Shown: in pieces, positions 1-6,888 of the stretch
How the letters are laid out: each line of letters begins with the position of its first letter
Position numbering within the stretch: position 1 is the stretch's first letter
NCBI GenBank assembly: GCA_030529125.1
Contig: JAUMXP010000034.1
Span: 1 to 12,537, forward strand
From: Eubacteriales bacterium
Lineage (GTDB): Bacteria; Bacillota; Clostridia; Oscillospirales; Acutalibacteraceae
DNA: 12,537 bases
Direction of reading: 5' to 3'
The notes under the pieces: generated by a model
What the model saw: only the letters and a program-made list of their open reading frames with translations
The model's database searches: none
What the model was told of the DNA's origin: nothing
Translations under genes and position numbers: made by a program

Positions 1-1564
1 CCTCATATACAGGAACACCAGGTCCTACGAAAAGTCTGCCACGCTCTTGTGCTGCATACAGACCGTAGGTTACGGTTTCGCCTGTTTCAAACGCGATGAG
101 TGAACCCTGATGACGTGTAACGATCTCACCCTTAAAAGGCTCGTATGAATCGAAGACATGGTTCATAATACCGTTGCCGTTTGTATCTGTCAAAAACTCA
201 GGTCTGTAGCCCATGAGACCACGTGATGGAATTCGAAATTCTATATGAGTAATGCCGCTCTCACGAGTTCCCATGTTGATGAGGTCAGCTTTACGTGAAC
301 CGAGCTTCTCCATTACAGCACCAACATAGTTATCAGGTACTTCTATCATCAAATACTCAATAGGCTCGCACAGCACACCATCGATGTGTTTTGTGATAAC
401 CTGCGGACGTGAAATCTGGAACTCGTAGCCCTCTCTACGCATAGTTTCGATAAGAATTGACAGGTGGAGTTCACCTCTGCCTGAAACCTTGAAGGTATCA
501 GCAGAATCGGTTTCTTCTACACGCATAGCTACGTTTGTTTCAACTTCTTTGAACAGTCTGTCTCTAAGATTACGTGATGTAACGTACTTACCCTCTTTAC
601 CAGCAAACGGGCTGTTGTTTACTATGAAGTTCATAGATACAGTAGGCTCATCTATCTTAACAAATGGAAGCGGATCAACGCTCTCAACACAACAGATTGT
701 CTCACCGATATTAAGGTCTGTGATACCGCTGACGCACACGAGATCGCCCATCTTAGCTGTCTCGGTTTCTACACGTTTCAAGCCCTCAAACTGGTAGAGT
801 TTAGAGATTCTGACCTTTTCTGTTGCGCCGTCACGACGACAAAGTACCGCCTGCTGACCGACTTTCACGCTTCCGCGCTCAACTCTGCCAACACCGATAC
901 GACCAATATAATCATCATAGTCGATATTAGAAATCAGAATCTGTAAATCGCCGTCAATATCACCCTGCGGTGCAGGAATCTCTGTTACGATTTTCTCAAA
1001 CAGAGGTTGCATATCTGTACCCTGCTCGTATGGGTCGAGTGATGCATAGCCGTCACGACCTGATGCGTAAACTACAGGGAACTCGAGCTGATCATCATCA
1101 GCACCAAGCTCAATAAACAGGTCTAACACCTCGTCGATAACCTCCTCAGGACGTGCGCCCGGACGGTCAATTTTATTAACAACAACTAACGGCTTTTTGT
1201 GTAAGCCTAAAGCTTTCTTAAGCACAAAACGGGTCTGTGGCATACAACCCTCAAACGCATCAACTAAAAGCAACACGCCGTCAACCATAGTTAAGATACG
1301 CTCTACCTCGCCACCGAAGTCAGCGTGTCCCGGTGTATCAACGATATTGATTTTGATGTCGTTGTACATAACTGCTGTATTCTTAGAAAGGATTGTTATA
1401 CCACGCTCACGCTCTAAATCATTAGAGTCCATTACTCGTTCAGCAACAGCTTCGTTTACTCTGAATATACCGCTCTGTTTAAGAAGCTGGTCTACAAGTG
1501 TAGTTTTACCGTGGTCTACGTGAGCAATAATAGCTATATTTCTGATGTCTTCTCTCTTATTCAT
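1..1564 (-). CDS. typA: TypA/BipA ribosome-associated GTPase, partial (C-terminus beyond left edge)
   Basis: Translational GTPase of the TypA/BipA family, which binds the 70S ribosome and supports ribosome assembly and stress adaptation. I translated it from the ATG at 1562-1564 and the frame is open to base 2, giving 521 codons. GTPase motifs are all visible: G1 AHVDHGKT (residues 14-21), RGIT (54-57), DTPG (76-79) and NKID (130-133). Further on come the EF-G-like beta-barrel and the TypA-typical stretches GRGELHLSILIETMRREG and MNFIVNNSPFAGKEG. Family members run to about 605-615 residues, so roughly 85-90 C-terminal residues lie outside the window. AAAGGTGAT sits just before the start. It is divergent from acn and has its own promoter. 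Identification is very secure; only the missing end is unknown. Confidence 0.96.
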   Translation of the reverse strand, partial: MNKREDIRNIAIIAHVDHGKTTLVDQLLKQSGIFRVNEAVAERVMDSNDLERERGITILSKNTAVMYNDIKINIVDTPGHADFGGEVERILTMVDGVLLLVDAFEGCMPQTRFVLKKALGLHKKPLVVVNKIDRPGARPEEVIDEVLDLFIELGADDDQLEFPVVYASGRDGYASLDPYEQGTDMQPLFEKIVTEIPAPQGDIDGDLQILISNIDYDDYIGRIGVGRVERGSVKVGQQAVLCRRDGATEKVRISKLYQFEGLKRVETETAKMGDLVCVSGITDLNIGETICCVESVDPLPFVKIDEPTVSMNFIVNNSPFAGKEGKYVTSRNLRDRLFKEVETNVAMRVEETDSADTFKVSGRGELHLSILIETMRREGYEFQISRPQVITKHIDGVLCEPIEYLMIEVPDNYVGAVMEKLGSRKADLINMGTRESGITHIEFRIPSRGLMGYRPEFLTDTNGNGIMNHVFDSYEPFKGEIVTRHQGSLIAFETGETVTYGLYAAQERGRLFVGPGVPVYE

Positions 1565-1599
1565 AATATCACCTTTTTTATCTATCTAGCCAATTAGAG

Positions 1600-1608
1600 A
1601 TTATACCA
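1600..1608 (-). promoter_or_regulatory. Extended -10 promoter for typA
   Basis: Read on the minus strand this is TGG followed by a perfect TATAAT, an extended -10 element. No good -35 is found at 16-18 bases, which fits extended -10 promoters. The expected start of transcription near 1593 gives a leader of about 29 nt before the typA ATG. Confidence 0.6.
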
Positions 1609-1675
1609 CTTTTTTTATACAAATACTATGTTGAATTTTACCGAAAAAGCGCATATCTGTGAGTTTATTATTTGC

Positions 1676-1704
1676 TTTACTTTATAAATAAATTTTGATA
1701 TAAT
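1676..1704 (+). promoter_or_regulatory. Sigma-A promoter for the acn-icd-rex operon
   Basis: TTTACT (1676-1681, four of six matches to TTGACA), a 17-base spacer and a perfect TATAAT at 1699-1704. Transcription would start near 1711, about 43 nt before the acn ATG. The region is AT-rich and I see no convincing Rex or other operator overlapping this promoter. Confidence 0.65.
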
Positions 1705-1753
1705 GTAATGTGTATTTTTTAAAATCCTATATTAGGCAAATGGAGGTAAAATT

Positions 1754-3685
1754 ATGGGATATTCAATCGCTGAAAAAATCATCAAAGAACATATCGTCAG
1801 TGGCGAGATGATCAAGGGCACTGACATCGGTCTTAGAATTGACCAGACACTCACTCAGGACGCTACAGGTACTATGGCTTATCTTGAATTTGAGGCTATG
1901 GGTGTACCTAGAGTTAAGACTGAAAGAAGCGTTGCATATATCGACCACAACACATTACAGACAGGCTTTGAAAATGCTGATGACCACAGATTCATTCAGA
2001 CAGTTTGTAAAAAGCACGGCATCTACTTCTCTCGCCCTGGTAACGGTATCTGCCATCAGGTACATCTTGAGAGATTCTCTCGCCCTGGCAAAACACTGAT
2101 TGGCTCTGACAGCCACACACCTACTGGTGGTGGTATCGGTATGCTGTCTATCGGCGCAGGCGGTCTTGACGTTGCTGTTGCTATGGGTGGCGGTGCGTAC
2201 TACATCACTATGCCAAACATCGTTAATGTTGAGCTTATTGGCGAATTAAAGCCTTGGGTTTCTGCTAAAGATATTATCCTTAAGGTTCTCGAGATTATGA
2301 GCGTTAAGGGTGGCGTTGGTAAAATTATCGAATACTCTGGCGTTGGTGTTAAGACACTCTCTGTTCCACAGCGTGCTACTATCACTAATATGGGCGCAGA
2401 ACTCGGCGCTACTACTTCTATCTTCCCATCTGATGAAACTACAAGAGAATTCTTGAAAGCTCAGGGTCGTGAGGAAGATTACATAGAGCTTAAGGCTGAC
2501 GAAGACGCAGTATATGATGAGCATATTGTTATCAATCTTAGTGAGCTTGATGCTCTCGCTGCTTGCCCACACTCCCCTGATAATATTAAACCTATAAAAG
2601 AACTTCAGGGTCAGAAAATCGATCAGGTCTGCATTGGCTCATGTACTAACTCAAGCTACGCTGACTTAATGACAGTTGCTCACATCTTAAAGGGCAAGAC
2701 CGTACATCCTGACGTATCTCTCTCTATCGCTCCTGGTTCTAAGCAGGTACTCACTATGCTCTCTGAAAACGGTGCTTTAGCTGATATGATCGCTGCAGGC
2801 GCTAGAATTTTAGAGTCTGCTTGTGGTCCATGTATCGGTATGGGTCAGTCACCAAACAGCGCAGGTATTTCACTACGTACATTCAACCGTAACTTCTTAG
2901 GCAGAAGTGGTACTAAGGACGGTCAGATTTATCTTGTTTCTCCTGAGACTGCTGCTGCGTCAGCACTCACCGGCGTATTCACAGACCCTACAACTTTAGG
3001 TGATCCATACAAGGTAGAAATGCCTGAGAAATTCTTAATCAATGATAATATGATTATAGAGCCAGCTGAAGTTGAAGAAATGGACAACATCAAGGTTCTG
3101 CGTGGTCCTAACATCAAGGAGTTCCCTGCATCCAGCCCTATGGAAGATGCTATTAAGGCTACATGTTCACTCAAGGTTGAGGACAATATCACAACCGACC
3201 ACATCATGCCTGCAGGCGCAAAAATCCTGCCTCTGCGTTCAAATATTCCTGCTATTTCACAGCACTGCTTCACTGTATGTGACACAGAGTTTCCTAATCG
3301 TGCTAAGACTTTAGGCAGTTCTGTAATCGTTGGTGGTGCTAACTACGGTCAGGGTAGCTCACGTGAGCACGCTGCACTTGCTCCACTTTACTTAGGCGTT
3401 AAGGCTGTGCTTGTTAAGAGCTTTGCTCGTATTCACAGAGCTAACCTCATCAACGCAGGTATCTTACCGCTTGAATTCATCAACGAATGTGACTACGACA
3501 AAATCAGCCTGTTCGATGAATTAGAATTACCGAATGTTAAGGCTGAAATCGAAAACTGTGATACAGTTACTATCTTTAACAAAACTACTGGCGAAACAAT
3601 CAAAGCTAAATGTGAGCTTTCACAGCGTCAGAAAGATATTGCAATCTGCGGTGGTTTACTTAACTACACAAAGATGAACGGTTGA
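1754..3685 (+). CDS. acn: Aconitate hydratase (aconitase), 643 aa
   Basis: Interconverts citrate and isocitrate through cis-aconitate using a [4Fe-4S] cluster in the cytoplasm. The three cluster ligands are C297 (in GSCTNSS), C357 and C360 (CGPC). Substrate-site motifs include DSHT (119-122), TTDHI (480-484) at the start of the swivel domain, and GSSREH (534-539), whose Ser-Ser-Arg matches the catalytic S642/S643/R644 region of mitochondrial aconitase. At 643 residues it is shorter than AcnA or AcnB (about 860-900) and fits the compact single-chain bacterial aconitase family common in Clostridia and Deltaproteobacteria. GGAGG at 1742-1746 lies 7 bases before the ATG. It is the first gene of an operon with icd and rex and supplies isocitrate to the next enzyme. 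All key residues are present, so I expect an active enzyme. Confidence 0.96.
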   Translation: MGYSIAEKIIKEHIVSGEMIKGTDIGLRIDQTLTQDATGTMAYLEFEAMGVPRVKTERSVAYIDHNTLQTGFENADDHRFIQTVCKKHGIYFSRPGNGICHQVHLERFSRPGKTLIGSDSHTPTGGGIGMLSIGAGGLDVAVAMGGGAYYITMPNIVNVELIGELKPWVSAKDIILKVLEIMSVKGGVGKIIEYSGVGVKTLSVPQRATITNMGAELGATTSIFPSDETTREFLKAQGREEDYIELKADEDAVYDEHIVINLSELDALAACPHSPDNIKPIKELQGQKIDQVCIGSCTNSSYADLMTVAHILKGKTVHPDVSLSIAPGSKQVLTMLSENGALADMIAAGARILESACGPCIGMGQSPNSAGISLRTFNRNFLGRSGTKDGQIYLVSPETAAASALTGVFTDPTTLGDPYKVEMPEKFLINDNMIIEPAEVEEMDNIKVLRGPNIKEFPASSPMEDAIKATCSLKVEDNITTDHIMPAGAKILPLRSNIPAISQHCFTVCDTEFPNRAKTLGSSVIVGGANYGQGSSREHAALAPLYLGVKAVLVKSFARIHRANLINAGILPLEFINECDYDKISLFDELELPNVKAEIENCDTVTIFNKTTGETIKAKCELSQRQKDIAICGGLLNYTKMNG

Positions 3686-3696
3686 TATATTAACAA
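3679..3696. promoter_or_regulatory. Candidate Rex operator over the acn stop codon
   Basis: CGGTTGATATATTAACAA compared with the clostridial Rex consensus TTGTTAANNNNTTAACAA: the right half is perfect (7 of 7), the left half matches 4 of 7. Rex itself is encoded two genes downstream. It overlaps a possible weak internal promoter. This is an AT-rich region, so a chance match is quite possible. Confidence 0.3.
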
Positions 3697-3718
3697 ACAG
3701 ATACGTTACATATATCAA
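3690..3718 (+). promoter_or_regulatory. Possible weak internal promoter for icd-rex
   Basis: TTAACA at 3690-3695 (five of six matches to the -35 consensus), a 17-base spacer and TATCAA at 3713-3718 (four of six matches to the -10). It would start transcription near 3725, inside the two-hairpin element, and give icd and rex expression independent of acn. The -35 is the right half of the candidate Rex operator. Low confidence because the -10 is poor. Confidence 0.25.
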
Positions 3719-3719
3719 T

Positions 3720-3766
3720 CCCTCCACCGCCACTTGGCGGTCCCCCTCCCTTAAGGCAAGGGAGGC
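3720..3766. repeat. Two-hairpin intergenic element between acn and icd
   Basis: Two adjacent stem-loops: ACCGCCA/TGGCGGT (3726-3732 with 3735-3741) and CCTCCCTT/AAGGGAGG (3745-3752 with 3758-3765, loop AAGGC). Neither is followed by a T-tract, so this is not a simple terminator. The C-rich, paired-hairpin layout is like the small dispersed (REP-like) intergenic elements of gut Clostridia, although I recall these only in general terms and only one copy is present here. It could affect mRNA stability or partially attenuate transcription from acn into icd. Confidence 0.45.
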
Positions 3767-3792
3767 AGATTAATTGCGAAAGGTTGATAAAA

Positions 3793-5004
3793 ATGGACAA
3801 GATTATTATGAAAACTCCGCTGGTCGAAATGGACGGCGACGAAATGACCAGAATTATATGGAAGATGATTAAGGATATCCTCCTTCTCCCATATATTGAT
3901 TTAAAGACAGAGTACTACGACCTTGGACTCGAGTACAGAAACGAAACAAACGATCAGGTTACTATCGACTCTGCCCAGGCTACTAAAAAATACGGTGTTG
4001 CTGTTAAGTGTGCTACTATCACACCAAACGCTGCAAGAATGACAGAATACAACTTAAAGGAAATGTGGAAGTCACCTAACGGCACTATCAGAGCATTACT
4101 TGATGGTACTGTATTCCGCTCACCTATCCTCGTTAAAGGTATCACACCATATATTCCTAGCTGGACAAAGCCAATCTGCATCGCAAGACATGCTTACGGT
4201 GACGTATACAAAAATACTGAGATGATCGTTGAGAAAGGCTCAAAAGCTGAGCTTTGCGTAACAAACGCTGACGGCTTTGAGAACCGCGAGCTTATCTTTG
4301 ATTTTACTAAGAGCGATGGTATTATTCAGGGTATGCACAACCTTGATTCATCTATCTCCTCTTTTGCAAGAGCTTGCTTTAATTACGCTTTAGATCAGAA
4401 GCTCGACCTCTGGTTTGCTACTAAGGACACTATCTCTAAGAAATACGACCATACATTCAAGGACATTTTTGCTGAAATCTTTGAAAACGAGTACAAAGAA
4501 AAGTTCGAGAATGCTGGTATTGAGTACTTCTACACACTTATCGACGATGCTGTAGCACGTGTTATCCGCTCTCAGGGTGGCTACATCTGGGCTTGTAAGA
4601 ACTACGACGGCGACGTTATGAGCGATATGATAGCTACAGCGTTTGGCTCACTGGCTATGATGACAAGCGTACTCGTTTCTCCTGATGGCATCTATGAATA
4701 CGAGGCTGCTCACGGTACAGTACAGCGCCACTACTACAAGCACTTAAAGGGCGAAGAAACATCTACAAACTCAGTAGCTACACTTTTCGCTTGGACTGGT
4801 GCACTTAGAAAACGTGGTGAACTCGACAACACACCTGAGCTTTGCGATTTTGCTGATAAGCTTGAGAAAGCTACTATCGACACTATCGAGAGCGGTGTTA
4901 TGACCGGCGACCTCTATCTCCTATCCACACTCGAAAATAAAACAAAAGTCAACACAGAAGACTTCCTCAAAGCTGTTAACGTCAGACTTCAGGAGTTGCT
5001 GTAA
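3793..5004 (+). CDS. icd: Isocitrate dehydrogenase, NADP-dependent, dimeric eukaryote-like type, 403 aa
   Basis: Oxidative decarboxylation of isocitrate to 2-oxoglutarate with NADP. The sequence follows the type II homodimeric family that includes human IDH1 so closely that key residues keep their numbers: S94, N96, R100, R109, R132 (in IARHAYGD) and Y139. K211, and D274 and D278 of YDGDVMSD, correspond to IDH1 K212, D275 and D279. AAHGTVQRHY is the NADP-binding loop. I start at the ATG at 3793, because AAAGG (3779-3783) lies 9 bases before it. The in-frame TTG at 3784 directly abuts this ribosome binding site and would add three residues. It follows acn by 107 bases and precedes rex by 28. 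Together with aconitase it makes 2-oxoglutarate for glutamate and provides NADPH. An intact active site is evident. Confidence 0.96.
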   Translation: MDKIIMKTPLVEMDGDEMTRIIWKMIKDILLLPYIDLKTEYYDLGLEYRNETNDQVTIDSAQATKKYGVAVKCATITPNAARMTEYNLKEMWKSPNGTIRALLDGTVFRSPILVKGITPYIPSWTKPICIARHAYGDVYKNTEMIVEKGSKAELCVTNADGFENRELIFDFTKSDGIIQGMHNLDSSISSFARACFNYALDQKLDLWFATKDTISKKYDHTFKDIFAEIFENEYKEKFENAGIEYFYTLIDDAVARVIRSQGGYIWACKNYDGDVMSDMIATAFGSLAMMTSVLVSPDGIYEYEAAHGTVQRHYYKHLKGEETSTNSVATLFAWTGALRKRGELDNTPELCDFADKLEKATIDTIESGVMTGDLYLLSTLENKTKVNTEDFLKAVNVRLQELL

Positions 5005-5013
5005 GACACAAGG

Positions 5014-5033
5014 TAATAACGGAGGGGTTATTA
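5014..5033 (+). promoter_or_regulatory. Shine-Dalgarno hairpin at the rex start
   Basis: TAATAAC (5014-5020) and GTTATTA (5027-5033) are perfect inverted repeats around GGAGGG, so the rex ribosome binding site would sit in a six-base loop and the A of the ATG at the stem base. The stem is AT-rich (one GC pair) and thus weak. It may tune translation or be fortuitous; a protein-binding palindrome is an alternative. Confidence 0.35.
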
Positions 5034-5671
5034 TGTCAAAACAAATTTCAATGCCCGTTATACGCAGACTCCCAAGATACCACAGATTCCTGACTGAGCT
5101 TCAGGATCAGGGTATCGAAAGAGTTTCATCTAATCAACTGGCTAATATCATGCGCTCCACTGCCTCTCAGATCAGACAGGATCTCAACTGCTTTGGTGGT
5201 TTTGGTCAGCAAGGCTATGGCTACCCTGTTGCTCAGCTTAGAGATCAAATCGGCAAAATTCTGGGTATTGATCAAGGTTTCAAGGCTATCCTGCTCGGTG
5301 CAGGTAACTTAGGACGTGCTATTGCAACACATATGAATTTTTCGCGTCAGGGTTTTGAGCTGACTGCAGTTTTTGATAAAAACGAAGATGTTATCGGTAC
5401 AATGCTTAGAGGCATCACTGTTATGTCTGATGATAATATCGAGAGCTACATAAAAGACAACCGTGTTGATGCAGCGTTTCTGTGTCTGCCAAAAAATTCA
5501 GTTAAGCCACTTATAGATAAACTGTATTCGCTTGGCATCAAGAACTTCTGGAACTTCAGCCACTATGACATCAAAAACGACTACAACGATGTTATCGTTG
5601 AAAACGTGCACTTAAGCGACAGCCTGATGACTCTGTGCTACAGAATAAACGAACAGCACACAGACAACTAA
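5033..5671 (+). CDS. rex: Redox-sensing transcriptional repressor Rex, 212 aa
   Basis: Rex senses the NADH/NAD+ ratio: it binds operators when NADH is low and leaves DNA when NADH rises, controlling fermentation and energy genes. The N-terminal winged helix covers about residues 1-80, with the DNA-contact stretch STASQIRQDLNCFGGFGQQG and GYGYPV after it. A Rossmann NADH domain follows, with the fingerprint GAGNLGRAI at 89-97. The C-terminal family signature VENVHLSDSLMTLCYRI (189-205) includes the domain-swapped helix of the dimer. Length is typical. GGAGG (5021-5025) lies 7 bases before the ATG. It ends the acn-icd operon, so its level would follow TCA-arm expression. A possible Rex site within the operon at 3679-3696 would make the circuit self-regulating. 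Confidence 0.93.
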   Translation: MSKQISMPVIRRLPRYHRFLTELQDQGIERVSSNQLANIMRSTASQIRQDLNCFGGFGQQGYGYPVAQLRDQIGKILGIDQGFKAILLGAGNLGRAIATHMNFSRQGFELTAVFDKNEDVIGTMLRGITVMSDDNIESYIKDNRVDAAFLCLPKNSVKPLIDKLYSLGIKNFWNFSHYDIKNDYNDVIVENVHLSDSLMTLCYRINEQHTDN

Positions 5672-5698
5672 CCCCACTAAACTTAATACATAAAAAGC

Positions 5699-5730
5699 AA
5701 AGCCGACGGAATCCGTCGGCTTTTTGTTTT
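5699..5730 (+). terminator. Rho-independent terminator of acn-icd-rex, probably bidirectional
   Basis: Perfect 11-bp stem AAAGCCGACGG/CCGTCGGCTTT (5699-5709 with 5713-5723) with an AAT loop, followed by TTTTTGTTTT on the plus strand. On the minus strand the stem is followed by TTTGCTTTTT, so it can also end the converging operon whose last stop codon is at 5734. Confidence 0.92.
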
Positions 5731-5733
5731 ATA

Positions 5734-6405
5734 TTATTCAGTTACTTTCTCAAGTATAAAGTCAATATCGTTGAGATCTGAAACGCCGTAGAAGTCTACT
5801 ACCTTCATCAATTTCTCGAGCATAAAGAGAGTGTGTTTAGTACGTTCGCTTCTGATCGCAAGCATAACAGAACGGATGAACATAGAAACCATATCTTTGG
5901 TATCCAGACGCTTGAGCGAATCAAAGCGCTCATTATCAACATAAACTATGCTCTTGATAGGGAGCTTTTTCTCCGTAGACAAGTCGCCTTTCAATCCAAA
6001 CGGTGTGCCGTATGCATAGAACAATGAACTGATAAGTCTTACTGCAACATCGTTATAAGCAAAAATCTTATCAGATGGCAGATACATATTAACATCAACA
6101 TCAGTGAACGGTGAAGCAAAAATCACAGCACTACCATCGTGCTCTACAGCGGTAGCTTTCATCGGAAAACCGTTAAAATCAAACAGCGCACGTGCGAACT
6201 CCGTAGAAATATACTCGCATTCTATAATATCAGATGTGTATCCCTCGTACTCGTCCATGAGTTGGAGGAGAATATCATCAGTGATAGATAACGAAAGATT
6301 AGGTTTGTAATCAAACTCAACTTCGTATGGAGCGAGGTTTCTGATGAGAGTTTTGGAGTTTGTGTCTACCTCAATATTAAGATCGGAAATTCTGTATTGT
6401 CCCAT
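5734..6405 (-). CDS. HPr-kinase-like (peptide-modification type) protein with a lost P-loop, 223 aa
   Basis: I recognise the outline of the HprK-like proteins found in peptide-maturation clusters. FNGFPMKATAVEHDG (77-91) matches the usual 'H-A-S-A-V' strand, YAYGTPFGLKGDL (130-142) matches the family's YAYGTPWSGKTDL, and IVYVDNERFDSLKRLDTKDMV (153-173) matches the strand and linker that follow. Homologues carry a Walker A loop (SAPSGTGKST) in between. Here the position reads ASPFTDVDVN (97-106), with no glycine-rich loop and no Lys-Ser/Thr, and the following loop is shortened, although ND at 118-119 is kept. Kinase activity is therefore unlikely; a scaffold or peptide-binding role is possible. 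Start ATG at 6405 has GAGGTG 5 bases upstream. It is last in the three-gene operon, 24 bases after the peptidase gene. The gene is clearly real; the family call is by remembered motifs, moderate confidence. Confidence 0.7.
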   Translation of the reverse strand: MGQYRISDLNIEVDTNSKTLIRNLAPYEVEFDYKPNLSLSITDDILLQLMDEYEGYTSDIIECEYISTEFARALFDFNGFPMKATAVEHDGSAVIFASPFTDVDVNMYLPSDKIFAYNDVAVRLISSLFYAYGTPFGLKGDLSTEKKLPIKSIVYVDNERFDSLKRLDTKDMVSMFIRSVMLAIRSERTKHTLFMLEKLMKVVDFYGVSDLNDIDFILEKVTE

Positions 6406-6429
6406 GATTACACCTCAGAAAAGGAACGT

Positions 6430-6888
6430 TTATTTGAAAATTTTGTGATAGATTTTTGAAAAAAAGATATGTATATATTTCTTTAAAAGAATTTTACGGC
6501 AATAAAAGCGATATGAAAAATCAGTAACAGAAACGGGCTTTTGGGATCTGACAAAAGACTTCATAACAGCCAGAATATCACTATGCGCTACGTTTTCATC
6601 AAAGAAGTACTGACTGTCGCCGCTCATCGTATAGCTGTCCCCTGTCACCTTGACAACTCGGTGCAAAACAAGTGCGTTGTCACTACGACGCAAAAACAAA
6701 GCAACATCGTACTTTTTAAGCTTATCAAAAGCTTTAGTCAGCACAACAGTATCATCAACGCCGTTGAGCATAGGCTTCATACTGGAGCCAGTGGGACTAA
6801 ACGAAAAGTCTTGACCTTTAACTAAAGCATCTTTGAGCAATAGAATAAAGTCTTCAGTACAAACTGTATTATTCAAGGAGATTAGCAT
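6430..6888 (-). CDS. S24/S26-fold peptidase, Ser/His signal-peptidase-like, no membrane anchor, 152 aa
   Basis: SSMKPML (35-41) is the SMxP nucleophile motif of signal-peptidase-fold proteases, making S36 the expected nucleophile. KKYDVALFLRR (58-68) is the strand before the general base, LHRVV (75-79) offers H76 in place of the Lys of ordinary LepB, and SGD (89-91) with SDI (103-105) fill the remaining conserved positions. A Ser/His pair is typical of the SipW/ER/archaeal branch. Unlike those, no membrane segment is visible. Instead the last 25 residues (128-152) are rich in Lys/Arg and Phe/Ile/Tyr and could lie along a membrane. The ATG at 6888 overlaps the end of the PqqD-like gene by 20 bases, with AAAGG directly against it, so translation is probably coupled; the TTG at residue 5 is an alternative. 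A leader-peptide protease role is inference from context. Confidence 0.75.
   Translation of the reverse strand: MLISLNNTVCTEDFILLLKDALVKGQDFSFSPTGSSMKPMLNGVDDTVVLTKAFDKLKKYDVALFLRRSDNALVLHRVVKVTGDSYTMSGDSQYFFDENVAHSDILAVMKSFVRSQKPVSVTDFSYRFYCRKILLKKYIHIFFSKIYHKIFK

Noticed and set aside
1650..1704. Rex operator upstream of acn
   Set aside because: The best match, around 1672-1689, agrees with only about half of the consensus positions.
2246..3285. Long open frames on the minus strand inside acn
   Set aside because: They mirror codon bias of the real gene, lack ribosome binding sites and show no recognisable protein features. The same holds for plus-strand frames opposite typA (489-797, 1197-1523) and minus-frame shadows in the large gene.
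3784..3786. TTG at 3784 as the icd start
   Set aside because: It touches the AAAGG ribosome binding site; the ATG at 3793 has proper spacing and aligns residue numbers exactly with human IDH1.
6430..6888. Housekeeping signal peptidase I (LepB)
   Set aside because: No N-terminal membrane segment and no catalytic Lys in the expected strand; a His occupies that place.
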